From positions 145,601 through 209,600 of the forward strand of contig QANU01074788.1 in assembly GCA_003254905.1 (NCBI GenBank): DNA of 64,000 nucleotides. Direction: 5' to 3'. This DNA comes from Nissolia schottii (taxonomy: Eukaryota > Streptophyta > Magnoliopsida > Fabales > Fabaceae). Both the position numbers and the translations under genes were made by a program. Below the pieces are notes generated by a model. That model was given only the letters and a program-made list of their open reading frames with translations, did not search any database and was not told the origin of the DNA. This document shows, in pieces, positions 22,421 to 35,355 of this stretch. Within the stretch, counting starts at the first letter, position 1. Every line of letters begins with the position of its first letter.

Positions 22421-23600
22421 AAAAACAACTTTTTTCACCTATACTCAAACCATATTTTGAGGCTCAAAATCATGTTAAAATGTAACTCAATGTTAAAATA
22501 AATTGAAACTCGGTTTGCATCTTTTAAATTATGGTTTGAACCATGAACACCCCAAACACCAAAACAAACACACTTTCAATTGCATTCATTGTTGCTATGT
22601 TAAGCCGTCTAGTTTTCCAATATGCTTGAGTTTTGCCATTCTTGCTTGTTTTGTAAATGCAAGAAGTTTTAAGACTTTCAAACTCATCATGCACCTCTCT
22701 TTTGCACAAGTTTCTAGCTATGGTTAAAACTCATTGCTCCTTTTTCACCTCTTGATTTTGTTTGGGAGGGTGAAAGGAGACTTTGGAGTATTGTGCAAGA
22801 TATACAATAATCCAAATCCAGAATCTTTAGAAAAAAAAAAAAGAAAAAAGAAGTAAGTGATATATAATCCAGAATCTTAAAAAGAAAAGTAGCAGAGTTT
22901 TTGGGATTAGTAGTAATCATTACCTAATTAGTGGAGAAAAGCTGTATTGACGAGGTCAATTATTGTTTTATTGAAGTTGGGTGTCACTTTGAATATTCTT
23001 ACCATAGATGTGATATAAAGTTACAAGTTTCTTGGTGTGATTATTTAACCCCCTTTTTAACATAGCCCCAGTATGAGCACCGCCACCTGCTTATTATGTG
23101 AAAACAAAAATGAATGAAGTAAAAAAACAGTAACCATAATAATTCTTATGCACATCATTGTGTTCAATACTGGCATATCAGGTTTTCTGCTAGTGTATGT
23201 GGTGGCATTTGATGTAGTTTAATTAGCCTCCAGAAATACCAGTTAATCTTGAAGAAATTTAAACAGTCAAGATCATAACTTTGATCTAAATCAAAGCAAA
23301 GCATGCAGTCCAACAATATTAAAAAATAAGCATTACTTGCGGCTATTGAGGATAGCGAATCTATGAATCTTATTTTGTTCTTCTTTAGATCTGTAATTAA
23401 GAGTAACCAAGCAGGTCTGATGGAGAGAAGAACTACTCCTTCTATCCCCCTTCAAACCAAAAGATGAGGTAACAACCTTTATACATGAGTTAGGAGGATA
23501 GGTCTCTCCCTGTGTCAATAATGGAACGGCTTAACCCAAACACAAGACACATAACAATAATCACTAATACGCTTAATAACAATAGGTCCAATAACAAGTT
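22421..23600. other. intergenic, nothing recognised
   Basis: A/T-rich, with a poly-A-like run at 22,830-22,852. Short open frames have no recognisable content. Confidence 0.45.
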
Positions 23601-23850
23601 TTCATCTATTCACACATAAGTGTCTTTCAAAGTTTTTCACACTTACTAAGAAATCATTAACATTATAAAAATATATAAAAGATTTACATTGGCTTGACAA
23701 AATTACCCTTTTTGTTTTTCTCTTTCTCTGTTAAATAAGGGTAAAACATAGAAATAAATAATTAATACTACATTAAAATTTTAAAACGACAAATATTTGT
23801 AGACAAATTTTTTTTTGTTAAAAAGACTCTTGTTTGTAGAAGGAGATAGT
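23601..23850. mobile_element. Stowaway-like MITE relic
   Basis: The right end TTGTTTGTAGAAGGAGATAG followed by TA resembles a mutated GGAGGGAGTA terminus. The interior matches 5497-5800 (AATAATTAATACTACATTAA, ACAAATATTTGTAGACAA, CTCTTTCTCTGTTAAAT). The left end is eroded around CATCTATTCACACATAAGTG. Confidence 0.5.
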
Positions 23851-24934
23851 AGTTATAACAAGAAAATTGAGCTTATTAAACGGTCAATCCTTAAAATGCT
23901 TTAATATTTTGACATTCAATTAATCTGAGTCATTACAAAACATAACATTCACTTACATTAATCTCCACAAAACACAAAATTTTCAACAAATCTTCCTTAA
24001 AACCTGGTGATGCTAAAAGACTCTAAAGTTTTGTCAATGAGATGGGAAAAGACTTAACTTCAAAAGTTGTGGTAATTTTACCTATTATTACATTTCACTT
24101 GCTAACAGGTGTTTGAAGATGCTTGAGTTACAAAATATAATATTGGTGTTGAAAACTTGTAACCACTTATTATGGAACCCACAAATTGCTATTAGGGACA
24201 AATGGGAGCCATGCAAAGTGAGGAATTCAGTGGGAATCAATGTTCATATTCCTTTTTTTCTATTTAAATAGTTAATAATGTGGACTTAAATGTTTCCTTT
24301 CAATTATTCAAAAGCACCATAATTTAATAACAGCACTAAATGTTGGAAGAGAGATAATTCCTCTGTGAATGTTGGAAACAAACTATTTCTCACAACAGTA
24401 TCCTAATACAAATCATGGATAGGAGAATAGTATTATGAAGTGAAACTCTGGTGAAAGCTTAAATTCCAAGCATCATTATGCAAACCACAAACTCCCTCCA
24501 TTCCCTCACAATTTTCCCTTTCAAGGGTAAAAATAGCAGCTACGATTCTCTGAAGAAACTAGATATAAGTGTTCTTGGTAGGCCTTATAGGAGATGAGAA
24601 TATGTTACAAAGAAAATTCACAAGGTAGTTGTCGAAGACATTAAACATCTAGGCACATTCTTCCATTTTGTTTATCAGAGCAACCCTGTCTTCAATCTAA
24701 CTGAATTATATGTCAACCATTAGGTTCAGAAAGGGAGCAATGGAGTGGTCATCAAACAATTTAGAGGTCCTACATTGGAATGGAAAGGAATGGAAAAGTG
24801 ATGATAGTGTAAGAATATCAAGGTGCTTGGCAACAATTCACAATGCAAAAAAGATAATAAGGACAACATTATTAGTTTGCTTAGATAATCTCTTTTCGAT
24901 CAAGTTCAAGAAAGAACCCTCACATGATTAGTAT
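23851..24934. other. intergenic, nothing firmly recognised
   Basis: The part from about 24,540 to 24,930 is more GC-balanced and contains short open stretches that could be fragments of a retroelement or gene. I recognise no motif in them. Confidence 0.35.
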
Positions 24935-25090
24935 AAGACAGCTCTGTGCACAAGGCTCCGATCCATTGGAGTCTAAAGAATGGTATTCACGGTCTTATTC
25001 GCACTAATAGAGCGATAATTTTCAAGATTTAAACCTGTGACTTCATGGTCACAAGCTTGCTCTTACCGTTACGTCATTAGCAAATGTTGG
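24935..25090 (-). mobile_element. tRNA-derived SINE, Au-SINE-like
   Basis: On the minus strand the element would start near 25,090. It carries a pol III B-box-like AGGTTTAAATC (complement of GATTTAAACCT at 25,027) preceded by GTGACCATGAAGTCAC (complement). It ends in the TGCACAGAGCTG-type tail (complement of CAGCTCTGTGCAC at 24,939) that is typical of Au SINEs. It is diverged, and exact ends and target duplications were not resolved. Confidence 0.55.
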
Positions 25091-26020
25091 ATCAAATGCT
25101 TACCACTAAGCCAAAAATTATAGCTGTTGGCAATGACGCAACTTTATTTTCTTGTAGTTTTTAAGAACCACATCTAGTATAAGGAGTTGCATTTATGGCA
25201 GGTGTCATGGGTCAGGATGTTAAGTCCATCGAATCCTAAGGAAGATGTTGGCGAAATTAAATCAAAAGTAAATCAAAGAAAAAACAAATTCAGAAAACAA
25301 ATTCAGTCAACCGAAGAAACTGAAATCTAGTGATATTCCTTTATTACAAAGAGTTTCACTTTGCATTGAAATTGAGATTGGACTTGAACTGTTTAATGAA
25401 GAAGGATTGAACAATTCATTATAAGGGGCACTTTGGCCATGTAGAGCTTATATGGATGTGAGAACTTGACCCTTATGATTATTAGAACTTAAAATGATAC
25501 TTTTTAAAGACATTAGATCTTGTTGATTTATCTAAGATTTTCAGCAACAGCATATGGTGCTTGATTCTGCTGCCACATTCTTCATTCTAACATACACCAA
25601 CCGAAGATTAAGCTTAGGCTACAAATCTCATCCTTTGTTGTCTTTCAATAATGTGCCCACGTGTTACTTCTGCCACCACTCCTCCATATGGAATGTCTTA
25701 TGTTGTCAAGGGTCAATATCACTTGCTTGTGCTGCATTGTGATCACTGTCAGAAATTTAAGGCCCCATTACAGTTGTTTTGAAAACTATCTCACATGAAC
25801 ATTCTCTGCATTCATTCATTGTTTTGCTGTGGCAGAATTTGTTGCGATTGAATCAGTCGAGGCACAATAGTTTGATGAAGAAACTGTTCCTTGTTATAGG
25901 ACAAATTTTGTCCATGGGTCAACATCCTGCCTTGGTAAGGCCCAGGTGGGGGTCAAGTCATATCCAACGGTGTCGTTTCGTAACGGTAGTAGACTTAAGC
26001 AAAGAGGTATGTCATGACTA
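25091..26020. other. intergenic, nothing recognised
   Basis: GC-balanced in places (25,550-25,740 and 25,900-26,010), with short frames that match no family I know. Possibly remnants of an old retroelement. Confidence 0.35.
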
Positions 26021-26029
26021 ATAGTTTTT

Positions 26030-26200
26030 GCTTTTGGCCTAATGGTATCATTAGATGTAACAATTGGTATTAGATCCAAGGTCATGAGTTCGATTCTCGG
26101 GACCGATCTCCAAAAGGTACGTGGAGGTTGTTGGCTATGAGGAGCTAGAATCCTCTGCCTTCGTAATGACCAATAAATTAAAGTAATAAGAGTTGCACTA
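26030..26200 (+). mobile_element. tRNA-derived SINE or tRNA-like relic
   Basis: A-box-like TGGCCTAATGG at 26,035-26,045 and a consensus B box GTTCGATTC at 26,088-26,096 lie 42 bp apart, as in pol III internal promoters. A cloverleaf with acceptor pairing is not evident, and the tail after the B box continues without a poly-T stop. It reads as a SINE head, not a working tRNA gene. Confidence 0.5.
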
Positions 26201-26626
26201 TATGATTATCCGTTATACCTTTTATCCAACACAAACAAATAATTTGATTCAACTTAGAAAAGGATTGACAAAGAAGTATTGTAACACTTATAAATGCTTG
26301 AAGGCTACTTGGAAGGGACCTAATCAGGACTTTATGCTGGATAAATGATTCAGTAATCTTTTATCTCCTAGTGAATGTAGATAAGGTAAAAAGTGGAACC
26401 ATGATCATGATTGAGCTGTATTGAAAAGAGATGCACAGGTCATCATGTTTTGCTTTTTAACCAGGCAAATTACTTGACATACATGATTCATGCTGCTGCA
26501 TACGCCAACACTTGGAGTGTTCCATTATATGCAATGTGAGATTAGTTATAGTAAAAAAAAAAAAAATCCTATATTGCCTCAACTGTATTTGCCACAATCA
26601 TATTGCCGGGCTTAAATGACACAATA

Positions 26627-26672
<46 letters not shown>

Positions 26673-28369
26673 CAACACCTTTTTTTTAATTTATAATTTT
26701 TGTAATTCTATTCTATTATCTTATAAATTTGATACATCATTTTAACACAAATAGTATATGACAACAAAACAAATTTGTTGTTAGGAGAGAATAACTTTTA
26801 ATGCTTTATTCTTAAAATTGTGAGAGTAGTGTCCATTAGTTCTGACATAAAAATTCTGACATAAAAATTCTGATTACATAGTATTGTTAATTAGAATAAT
26901 TATAATTGAATGGTGGGGATCCTAGCATTTAGGAGCCATGGCATGTGCCCCAATTATGGCAGCCACACAATCACCCTTCACCATCCTTATAAGCCTCTCA
27001 TTATGCACACCATTGAAGGATTATTGGCCCCCCCATTACACTAGATTTGTGGAACCTATTATCCCTGTTCCTTTATATCCTGCTTGTCCATGTGAGTTTT
27101 ATGTTAAAATAATAATTAAATAACACTTTGTGAGAGAATCTTATAGTTTAGCAATGCTAACCGCTAGTCATGTGCGGTCTAATGGAAACAAGATAAAAAG
27201 GCCAAGAGGGAAGAGGACGATTTATCATATTAATGTTATGTTTAATAAGTTTATTGTGTGTCTGTCCTTTGGTGCTTTAGAAGACATGTCAGGTCAAGCA
27301 ATTCTGATCAATCCTATCATTGGACTCTGTCGTTTTTTGGAGGGATCTTGCACGGCACAACCATGGTGTGTGGAGAAATTGGATTCATTAATTTCATCTT
27401 TCACTCTCCTAATAGTGCCAAGAACGGTTGCAACAAAGTTGCAAGGAAACTAGAATTTGAATTAATTAATTTTAAGGAAATGATCAGACATTGAATTAAT
27501 TAAACTTAATGTCTACCCACTTAAATGTGGATGTATTAAATTAGTGTATATAAAGATTTTGTGGAGTAAATTATAATCATGTAGATTTTGTGGTTCCCAA
27601 ATGTCACTTAAAATTAAACAATATAAAGTCCTTAAGGAGTGGCAATTTGCTTGATCCTCTCATAATGCTACTTACTCTGATTACACAGGAATTTAATTAA
27701 ACCTCGCGAAGCTTTCAATGCCATAAGCTCCGCTCAAACTGGAATTTTTAAAAAATCTTGGTCATCTAAAGGTAAATAAAAAATAATAATAGACCTTATG
27801 GTCAGTCACATTCATAGGGGGCTGTCCAAATTCCATGTGGACGAAAGCATTTTTTAACATAAAAAAAATGCAATACTCATGGCATGTTCTATGGTATGCA
27901 ATTGAATGTTGAAAAATGGGATACCCACCTTTATGCTCTCACTTAGCATTACCACCCATGATTGGGGAGCGCTTTCCAAATCGCTTCCAAGTGTTTTTAG
28001 TCTATATCAGGTGCATTGGGATATCTCTGAGTTTCTTTTCATTTTTTTAGGTTCCTTATATATTATTTTAATATTTCGATATATGATCCTAGTTTGAATA
28101 TATCAACAAACTATGTCCATTGTGAAGTCAAAAAGAGAAGATGGGGTAGGTTTAGTGGTCACACTGGAAATCTTGATTAGATGTTGGGTGGCAATAGTTT
28201 AAGTACCAAATAAATTTAAAGTTGAAATGGTGTAATGTATATTCAAAGGCAATAAGAGAGTGTGTCATGTCCGGGAAGAGGCTAAATCAATATTATAACA
28301 TGAGAAAAATTAATGAATGTCATAATAAAATTATTATAATATTTTTTTAGTAAGATGCTATACTTTTTT
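26201..28369. other. intergenic with a (TA)n microsatellite
   Basis: A long TA run at about 26,633-26,668. No recognised gene; open frames at 26,938-27,123 and 27,130-27,453 show no familiar motifs. The sequence from 27,500 to 28,369 is A/T-rich. Confidence 0.4.
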
Positions 28370-31300
28370 TGTAACATCCCGCTTTTTTCCTTAGCAAAGA
28401 TTTCATAAATTAAATAAGGGAACAAGCCCTCACACAAGCCTTTGGGATAAAAGTGTCTGTAGAAATAATTCTGTTTGTTTTCTTAAAATTCTGCAGACAC
28501 TAAAATGGATCATTTTTGTCCTCCAAGGGCAATAGTGGGTCTAAGGTATCTGTAAAATATATGGTGATGGGGGAAAGTTCACAAATACCTTAGATTAACT
28601 CAAATCCTATACGAGAAACATTGGTGGATCAACTCAAGTTAGTGTCTTTGGATACCCGTACGCGGAACATCAGAACAGCTAACGACCAAACATGATCAAC
28701 CATGATCAGCATTTGGTCCCAGAGGGAAGAAGCAATTCGGCTAGCCTTTGAAGGAATCACAGGGTGTCCACATGCACAAAAGGACAATTAACAAGGCAAA
28801 ATCCTATAACCCTCCCTAGTGATTCATCCTGTAGAATCTTGTTTCCTCCTTAACGACAATCCCGCTCGACAATTGTTTAGCAATTCTCGTTGTAGGTTAA
28901 ACTATTAAAAATATAAACTCTTAGATTGAAATGTCTGCAGAAGAAATTCTGCTCAGTTTTGGCAAATTCTGCAGACACTAGAACAAACCTTTTCTGCTGT
29001 TTGAACAAAATCGTGCGTCTAAAGTATCCTTAAAAGGTACGGCTACAGAAGAGAATTCATAAATACCTAAATGACCCTAGAATATTACTTAGGAAAAATT
29101 AGGGGATCACAAAGATGTTATCGAAATATTTTTAGAATAGTCGTACGCGAAGTACCAGGATCGAAAACGATAAAACCTGATCAAAATTGATCTTCCGGAG
29201 CCTGTTAATTTTTTGCCACAAAAGTGGCCAAGACACAAGCTTATACATGGCCAAGAAGGGTTCCATGTGGCCAAGTCAAGATTCAAACTTATGAGTCATG
29301 TAGTGACTCGTGACAAAGACATGTCATATAAGATTAGAAGGGCATTTTGGGAATTTTCCCCCAAGGCAAAATTGGAAAGAGGAGCTTGGCCAAGAGGCCT
29401 ATAAATACCCCCCAAATCTGAAATTTTGTAGAGAAATTAGAAAACCTTGCCAAAACTCTCTGATTGCACAATCGACTGTTATTCGGTCAAAACAGAGACT
29501 CAGACACTTCCTATATCCAATCCAGTTCAAATTCTTCAGAGATCCCCTAACCTAAGCCTACAAAAATCCCTCAAAATCCCTAGATAAATCTTGAAGAAAC
29601 TCATCCTAAGAGGAGTTAGAAGGCATCATGGCAAGTTAGAAGCCGCAGGAAACACAGACACCGAGAAAACGTGGGTAAACCAACTTATCCACTGTCTATG
29701 TGGTTGTATGCTAGAGGATATATGCTGTTAGGATGATTTTATGTGACTTTGATTTATATATGTGTTGATGGTAATTGTTTGGATCTGCTGATCCTGTCCG
29801 TGATTCTGTCAGAAGTTAGGAAAGCCTGAGCTGAAACTAGGGATATGACACGTTTTTGAAAGGAACTGTAGGCTGGGATTTTTATCATGAAAAACTAATG
29901 TTACTTTTGAGTTCTACACGAAAAATTGAGTGGGGATGTCAAGTTTTATGATTTTTGGAGCCCCCGATGAATTTCTCAGCAAACAGGCAGAAAATGGAGT
30001 TTTTGTGAAAAAGGGCAAAATGGAAATTTCACAATTTGGGACTGAAAAACTGGGTTTGTTTTCAAAAAATATGGGTTTAGAACTATCAAAAACCTTAAGG
30101 TCAAGTCTTGAGTCCATTGGGTTTTTGAGAACAAAAATTCCAAAGAAAATATGGTGTTTACGGGAGCGAAATGGTAATTTTGGGAAAAAGGGGCAAAACT
30201 GGAATTTAGTGCAGTGGGGTTCAAAATGTGAGTTTTAGACATGAAAAATGATCTTAGGGCTACCAAAAACCTTGGGGTAAGGTCTTGAACCTCTCCGGTT
30301 GATGGTCGCTAATTCCTGACAGAAATCAGACGTCAGTTGTACTAGTTGTTAGGTCTACGTTTGTTATGTTCAAGGCATGAGATTATGTTCCTTATATGTG
30401 AAGTTAGTGATAGTATATAATTGATGGTATGAATTATGTGAATATGCGTTATACATGCCAGATGTGCTATGTGCTTCATGAATTGGTTGTTAAGAAAGTA
30501 TGGATTTAGGATGGAAATGAGTTTAGGAACATGAAACTATGTTTATTGTTGTTAAAAATCAATGATGAGTGATGGAAGAAATATTCTGAAGATTGATTTT
30601 GCGGAAACTGGTGAAACATGGAAAATTGCAGGAATTGGGGGCTGAAATTCGTCAGGTGGCGCTGAGCGGCCTAAGCTACGCGCTGAGCGGCCTGACTGAA
30701 GTTCAGACTCTCCATTTCAAAACTTGTCATTTTCTGAACACAAACACTTTTCTTAAACATAGTTTTTCATACTGCTTGCAATTATCCATGGATCTACTAA
30801 TTGAACTAAGTATGCTAAATTGAATTGTTGACTGGATATGTGAACTGTTGACTGGATATATGGACTGTTGACTGGAATGGACTGTATTGATGTATGTCTT
30901 ATGTGATTATGTGTCATGAAATGGATTAATGAAAGGAAAGGAAAGGAAAGGAAAGGGAAAAGGAACCCTAGGGTGTAACGTCACTAAGTCCCTAAAAGGA
31001 ACCAAAGGATAATAATGTTAAAGAAAATCAATCTTTTCCTAGTTGTGCGGGGAGCCGGCAGGAAAGGCAAACTGAACCCTGGGATTACCTTGTCCCTAGC
31101 ATAAGGACAACGGTAGACCTCCTCACCATCCCTAGCATAAGGATGGATACTCCTATCATGGGCGATGATATTTTGTAGGAAAGAGAACCACTCAGGTTAA
31201 GTGCTGCCTGGTCCTCACGATATTGAGACAAAACGTAGTTTGTACCGGTTATGGCCATCGCTGCGACGGGGTTGAGCTTGAGTATGTGCTCTAAGTGATA

Positions 31301-32142
31301 TACAACTGTACATAAGTGGAGGTGCGAAGAAGCTTATAATTAAAATAGACACGGTTATAAGTGGACGCACACTGAAGCTTGTTATGTGAATTACGTGATT
31401 ATATGTGAATTAGAAAGTAAGGTAGAAGACAGATGACTTAATTAATGAAGAATAGGTTTCCCCAGTCACGTAGTAAATTAGGTAAAGGTGCTCAGGCTTA
31501 GTGTGGATCTTAAAAACTAGTAGGGATATAGTATAACTGTGACACCAGAGACCCCCTGAGCGACGGAAGCATAATTGAGAGCAAAACGATTAGCAATAAC
31601 TAAGGTTTCCCACTGAGAATGCAGTGTTCTCATTCCCCACTCCTTTATGGTTCTAGGCGAGCACGACAAGGATGAAGAGGATGTCAGAGCAGTGCAAGCA
31701 GTACAAGGACGAACATCATTGAAGAAGATGGATAAAGGAATAGGGAAATCAGAGCTACGCTAGAGATATCACATTAGTCCTTAGTTAGTAGACTATATGT
31801 TTTGTACTACTATGTTAATTGTACGTAACATCTATGATATACATGTGTAACTACTTGGGAATATATGATATGGACCACTGGTTGCTATGAGTGTTGAATA
31901 TGCATGATGAATATTAATTTAATTATGCTACGGTACTACCCGCCATATATGTTCTGACTTTGAACGGGGCTCATATTTTACACTATAATACGTATAAAGA
32001 AAAGTTGAAACCAGTCCATATTTTTGGGTAACTATACTTTTGAACTTATAAATGGGACTAAGTACGATCCCAACCAAAGTAGATAACAACTTGACAAGCT
32101 AGTTTGCGACTTAAGCATAGGCTAGCTAGCTAGGGTGTTACA
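28370..32142 (+). mobile_element. ~3.8 kb LTR-like unit (solo LTR, Tekay-like chromovirus type suspected)
   Basis: Begins TGTAACATCCCGC and ends GGGTGTTACA, giving the inverted TGTAAC/GTTACA termini common on plant Ty3/gypsy LTRs. The flank after it, CTTTT, matches the C and T run before it (28,363-28,369) allowing T-tract slippage, so a 5-bp target duplication is plausible. A TATA box CTATAAATA lies at 29,399-29,407. No gag-pol frame, primer-binding site or second LTR copy is seen, which argues for a solo LTR or a large non-autonomous unit. A GGAAA microsatellite lies at about 30,928-30,960. Lineage assignment rests on end sequence and size only. Confidence 0.65.
28455..29200. repeat. internal ~478-bp duplication within the LTR-like unit
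   Basis: Two diverged copies start at 28,455 and 28,933 with GTCTGTAGAAATAATTCTG and GTCTGCAGAAGAAATTCTG. Each shows TTCTGCAGACACTA, a CACAAATACC/CATAAATACC word, and a GTACGCGGAACATC/GTACGCGAAGTACC word in the same order. GTCTGCAGAA and TTCTGCAGAC form short inverted arms. It lies upstream of the TATA box, hence in U3. Confidence 0.7.
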
Positions 32143-35100
32143 CTTTTCGAGTTAACAAAGTTGGCTTGGGGGGTTTGCATGTGAAAATTAGGGGTTTGAT
32201 AAATTGCTAATTATGAGTGCTTGCTTCTAGTTACTTAAATTGACACTAATCTAGGTATACAAAGTTACCCAAATTTAGGAAATTTAGCCACCTGTCACAT
32301 TTCAACTTGTGCACACCTTACTAACTCATTATTTTTTTATGTGAAGAGTCAATCATATGGATTCTCTGCTTGATTAACTATTGGACTTAGATTAAATGCT
32401 TGATTTCGTAACAAATATTGGCCATTGGATGAATGTTTCGATGACTTAATTAAGCATCCATTTCTATATTTTGTTATTTTCACATATTTGTTTGATAGTA
32501 TGTTTGTTCTTGAGTTTAATTACAAGGCACTGATAATGTAAATGTTTTTATATTGTTATTTAATTAAATTATCTCATATGTATAACCTTGTAAGTAGTAG
32601 ATGAGAGAGTTAATTATATTTATTTATGTAACAACATTTGATTGACCCATAAAAATGTAAAAAAAGCTTTAATAATTATCTTAAAGACATTTGTTTAGGA
32701 TGAAAAGAAAGGTAATATGTATGGAATTGAAATTCTAAACTTTTAATGCAGTGAATAGTCTAAAGTAGTTATAGATATTTTTATTTTTGAGAAAAAATTA
32801 CTTAAAGTGAACATTTTACTTTAAAAGTTAAATTGAAATGATTTTACTCTTAATTTAAAAAGTGAGTAATAAAACTCATTTTTATTAATTAATCTAATGA
32901 TAAAAAGTCATATTTTACTGTTTAAAGTGCTATATCCACCTTAAAATATCATTTCCCTTATTTTTAATATTCGTACCTAAAACCCTTGTTGACAAAACTA
33001 TGTCGATGGTCAATTGTTAGTTCAACATGTCCACAGAAATTATTATATCCCCGTCCTCCGAACTGCTTTTTGGGTGTTATAATTGTTTAGTTTGTATTAT
33101 TAAGAAGGTAAATGAGACTTCAATTTTTTATTTATTATTGATATTCCATACATATGTGACGCGCCTCAATAATAGACAAAGCATTGACCAAACTGAAAAT
33201 CCATTTAGGCAAACTGATACATTTGTAAAGAAACCCACAAATCAATAAGCAGTGAAATAGGTGACACAGCCTCGGTTCGGCGAAATAATTCATAGGTTGA
33301 TTTAACACACATTTTGTTATTTTTATAAAACTCATACTCATCAATAAGATTCCATTTGTTTTCTTCTCCACAGAAAAATCAAAACAGTAACATCAAGATT
33401 TTCATTATTAAGCCGTGGCCTACCAGTACCAATTATTATAGGGCTGCCTAAGCTCGTATAGCAATATAATTTTAATTAGCTTAAAATAAATAAAATCAGA
33501 TAAAAATTGAATAATTCATGACCTCTCAAGATGGGTGACCCTCTATGCTGGTTGATCAATACCATCAAAGTCCTTCTCACAGCATTAGTTTGTGAGGCGC
33601 TTCTTTTTTTGCGGAATGAGATTTTGGTCAAAGTCTCGAAGCTAGTATATCCATTTCACGCATATTTGTTGTTGATATCCATACATTTATTCTGAGATTG
33701 GATCAAAATCAAAAAGTAGGAAGCATCAGAAAATCTTCAACGTCGATTCTCATCTCCGTGGCTACAATTCCATAAATAAACAACTGTGCATATCGGCAGA
33801 GAGTAATAATTACTTCATAGAGCTTTTTCTATCTACTCTTAGATATGACTTTTGATAAATATACGTAAATTAAAATATCAATTAATTTATATATATTTAA
33901 ATAAAAGATAAAGTGTTTAAATTAAATTAATTTTAAATTATTAAAAATAATTATTATAAAAAATTATAATACAATTAATATAATAATAAAAAAATTTATA
34001 ATAAATAAGGATATAATTAAAAAATAATAATTAATATTTAATTAATTTAATTAAATGATAATTAATTTAAAATAATTTTTTATGTAAAATGTGATATCTA
34101 AAAGTGAGTAAAATAATATTAATTTATTGCCATTTTCAAACGTTAAAGAGGAGGAGATCAACCATTTAAGAAGCATATATCCATTTCCCTAAAGAGGAGG
34201 GCATGGACAAATTTCCAGGCATATTCCATAGATGACCATGTTTGGTGTATGCACTAATGTATTTCATATTCTGTATTTTGATTATCAGAGATCTGAGCTT
34301 TTGCAATGGTTAATAATAGTCCTACAGGTATGAAATTTAAATTTATTTCATATGGGTAAAATGGTAAAGTCAATCTAACCAATAAACTTACGACAAATGG
34401 TAAATATTTCAATCTTTCTAGTAAAAAAATTGTTTCTTGCCTAATTTATTAACCCACACATTTTGATGAATAGCACTTTATATTTTAAGGAATAAAATAT
34501 AAAGTAAAATGTCAAGTGTCATTTATTAGAATGTGTATGTTAATTTTTTTGGTCTCCCAAACATTATTCTTCTAATAAAGATGGGAACGCAAATTTGATT
34601 CCCAAAAAGTGCACTTGTTAGGGGAGAAAATAGAAAAATACTTGATAGCTCGACGAAGTGCTCGACACAAAGATTGTCAAAATCGAGAGTTTAAGTAAAA
34701 TCGTGAAGTTTTACCAACTTAAATCATAATTTCGCATGAGTTTATGTACATAAAAAATATATGTTATAATCAATATAATTTAGAACTAAATATGATTGAA
34801 TATTGTATTTATAAATCACATTGAATAATATTTACTTTAAAATAAAATAAATGAAAGAAATATCATTAAATATACATAAATGCATGGCACTTTATTACGT
34901 CATATTTTATTCTGTACATGTATTACTTTATAGTTCAATAAAACATAACTCAATTATGATAAATATATAAAAGTAGGTTAATAAACTCAATAGATATTGT
35001 CTAACATAAACAAAATCAACTAAGTATCTTTCAAAGTTGCTAAATTTGTGCATTTTGAGGTAAACTCATAAGTAAATTTTAACTCGTAAACTCGCTAGTA

Positions 35101-35230
35101 AAATTAAGAGTTTACATGAGCGTTAACTTGTTTTGTGCGAAAATTTCCCAACATAAAACATAGAAAATGTCTAATTCCCCAAATGAACCAATTTGAAAAT
35201 TATTTCCAAAATAAACCAATTTTCCTCTAA
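32143..35230. other. A/T-rich intergenic with MITE relics
   Basis: A MITE-like relic at 32,530-32,700 shares words with 10,080-10,260. A second at about 34,650-35,130 has inverted GAGTTTA/TAAACTC words like those at 11,690-12,140. The remainder has no recognised gene. Confidence 0.4.
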
Positions 35231-35355
35231 AGGGAACTGATTTAAATTGACTCTTATGTAAATTCGAATTTCTCTTTTTTAGTTAGAAGTTGATTTAAAT
35301 CTACTTCTAATTTTTTTATAGTTAAAAATTGATTTAAATCGGCTTCTATTTTTTT
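35231..35355. repeat. hairpin array (locus G) with GATTTAAATC stems
   Basis: Three palindromic modules separated by T-rich spacers: GAACTGATTTAAATTGACTC at about 35,235, AGAAGTTGATTTAAATCTAC then TTCT at about 35,284, and AATTGATTTAAATCGGCTTC at about 35,326. The layout is like elements A-E but the stem is unrelated and the A-E flanks are absent. Confidence 0.5.

Noticed and set aside
26035-26096. tRNA gene
   Set aside because: A and B boxes are present but no acceptor-stem pairing, anticodon arm or poly-T terminator is evident; a SINE head fits better. The same applies at 49,863-49,922.
33530-33555. GATGGGTGACC, as in the 3' part of plant 5S rRNA
   Set aside because: Only an 11-base match; the rest of a 5S gene, including its internal promoter, is absent.
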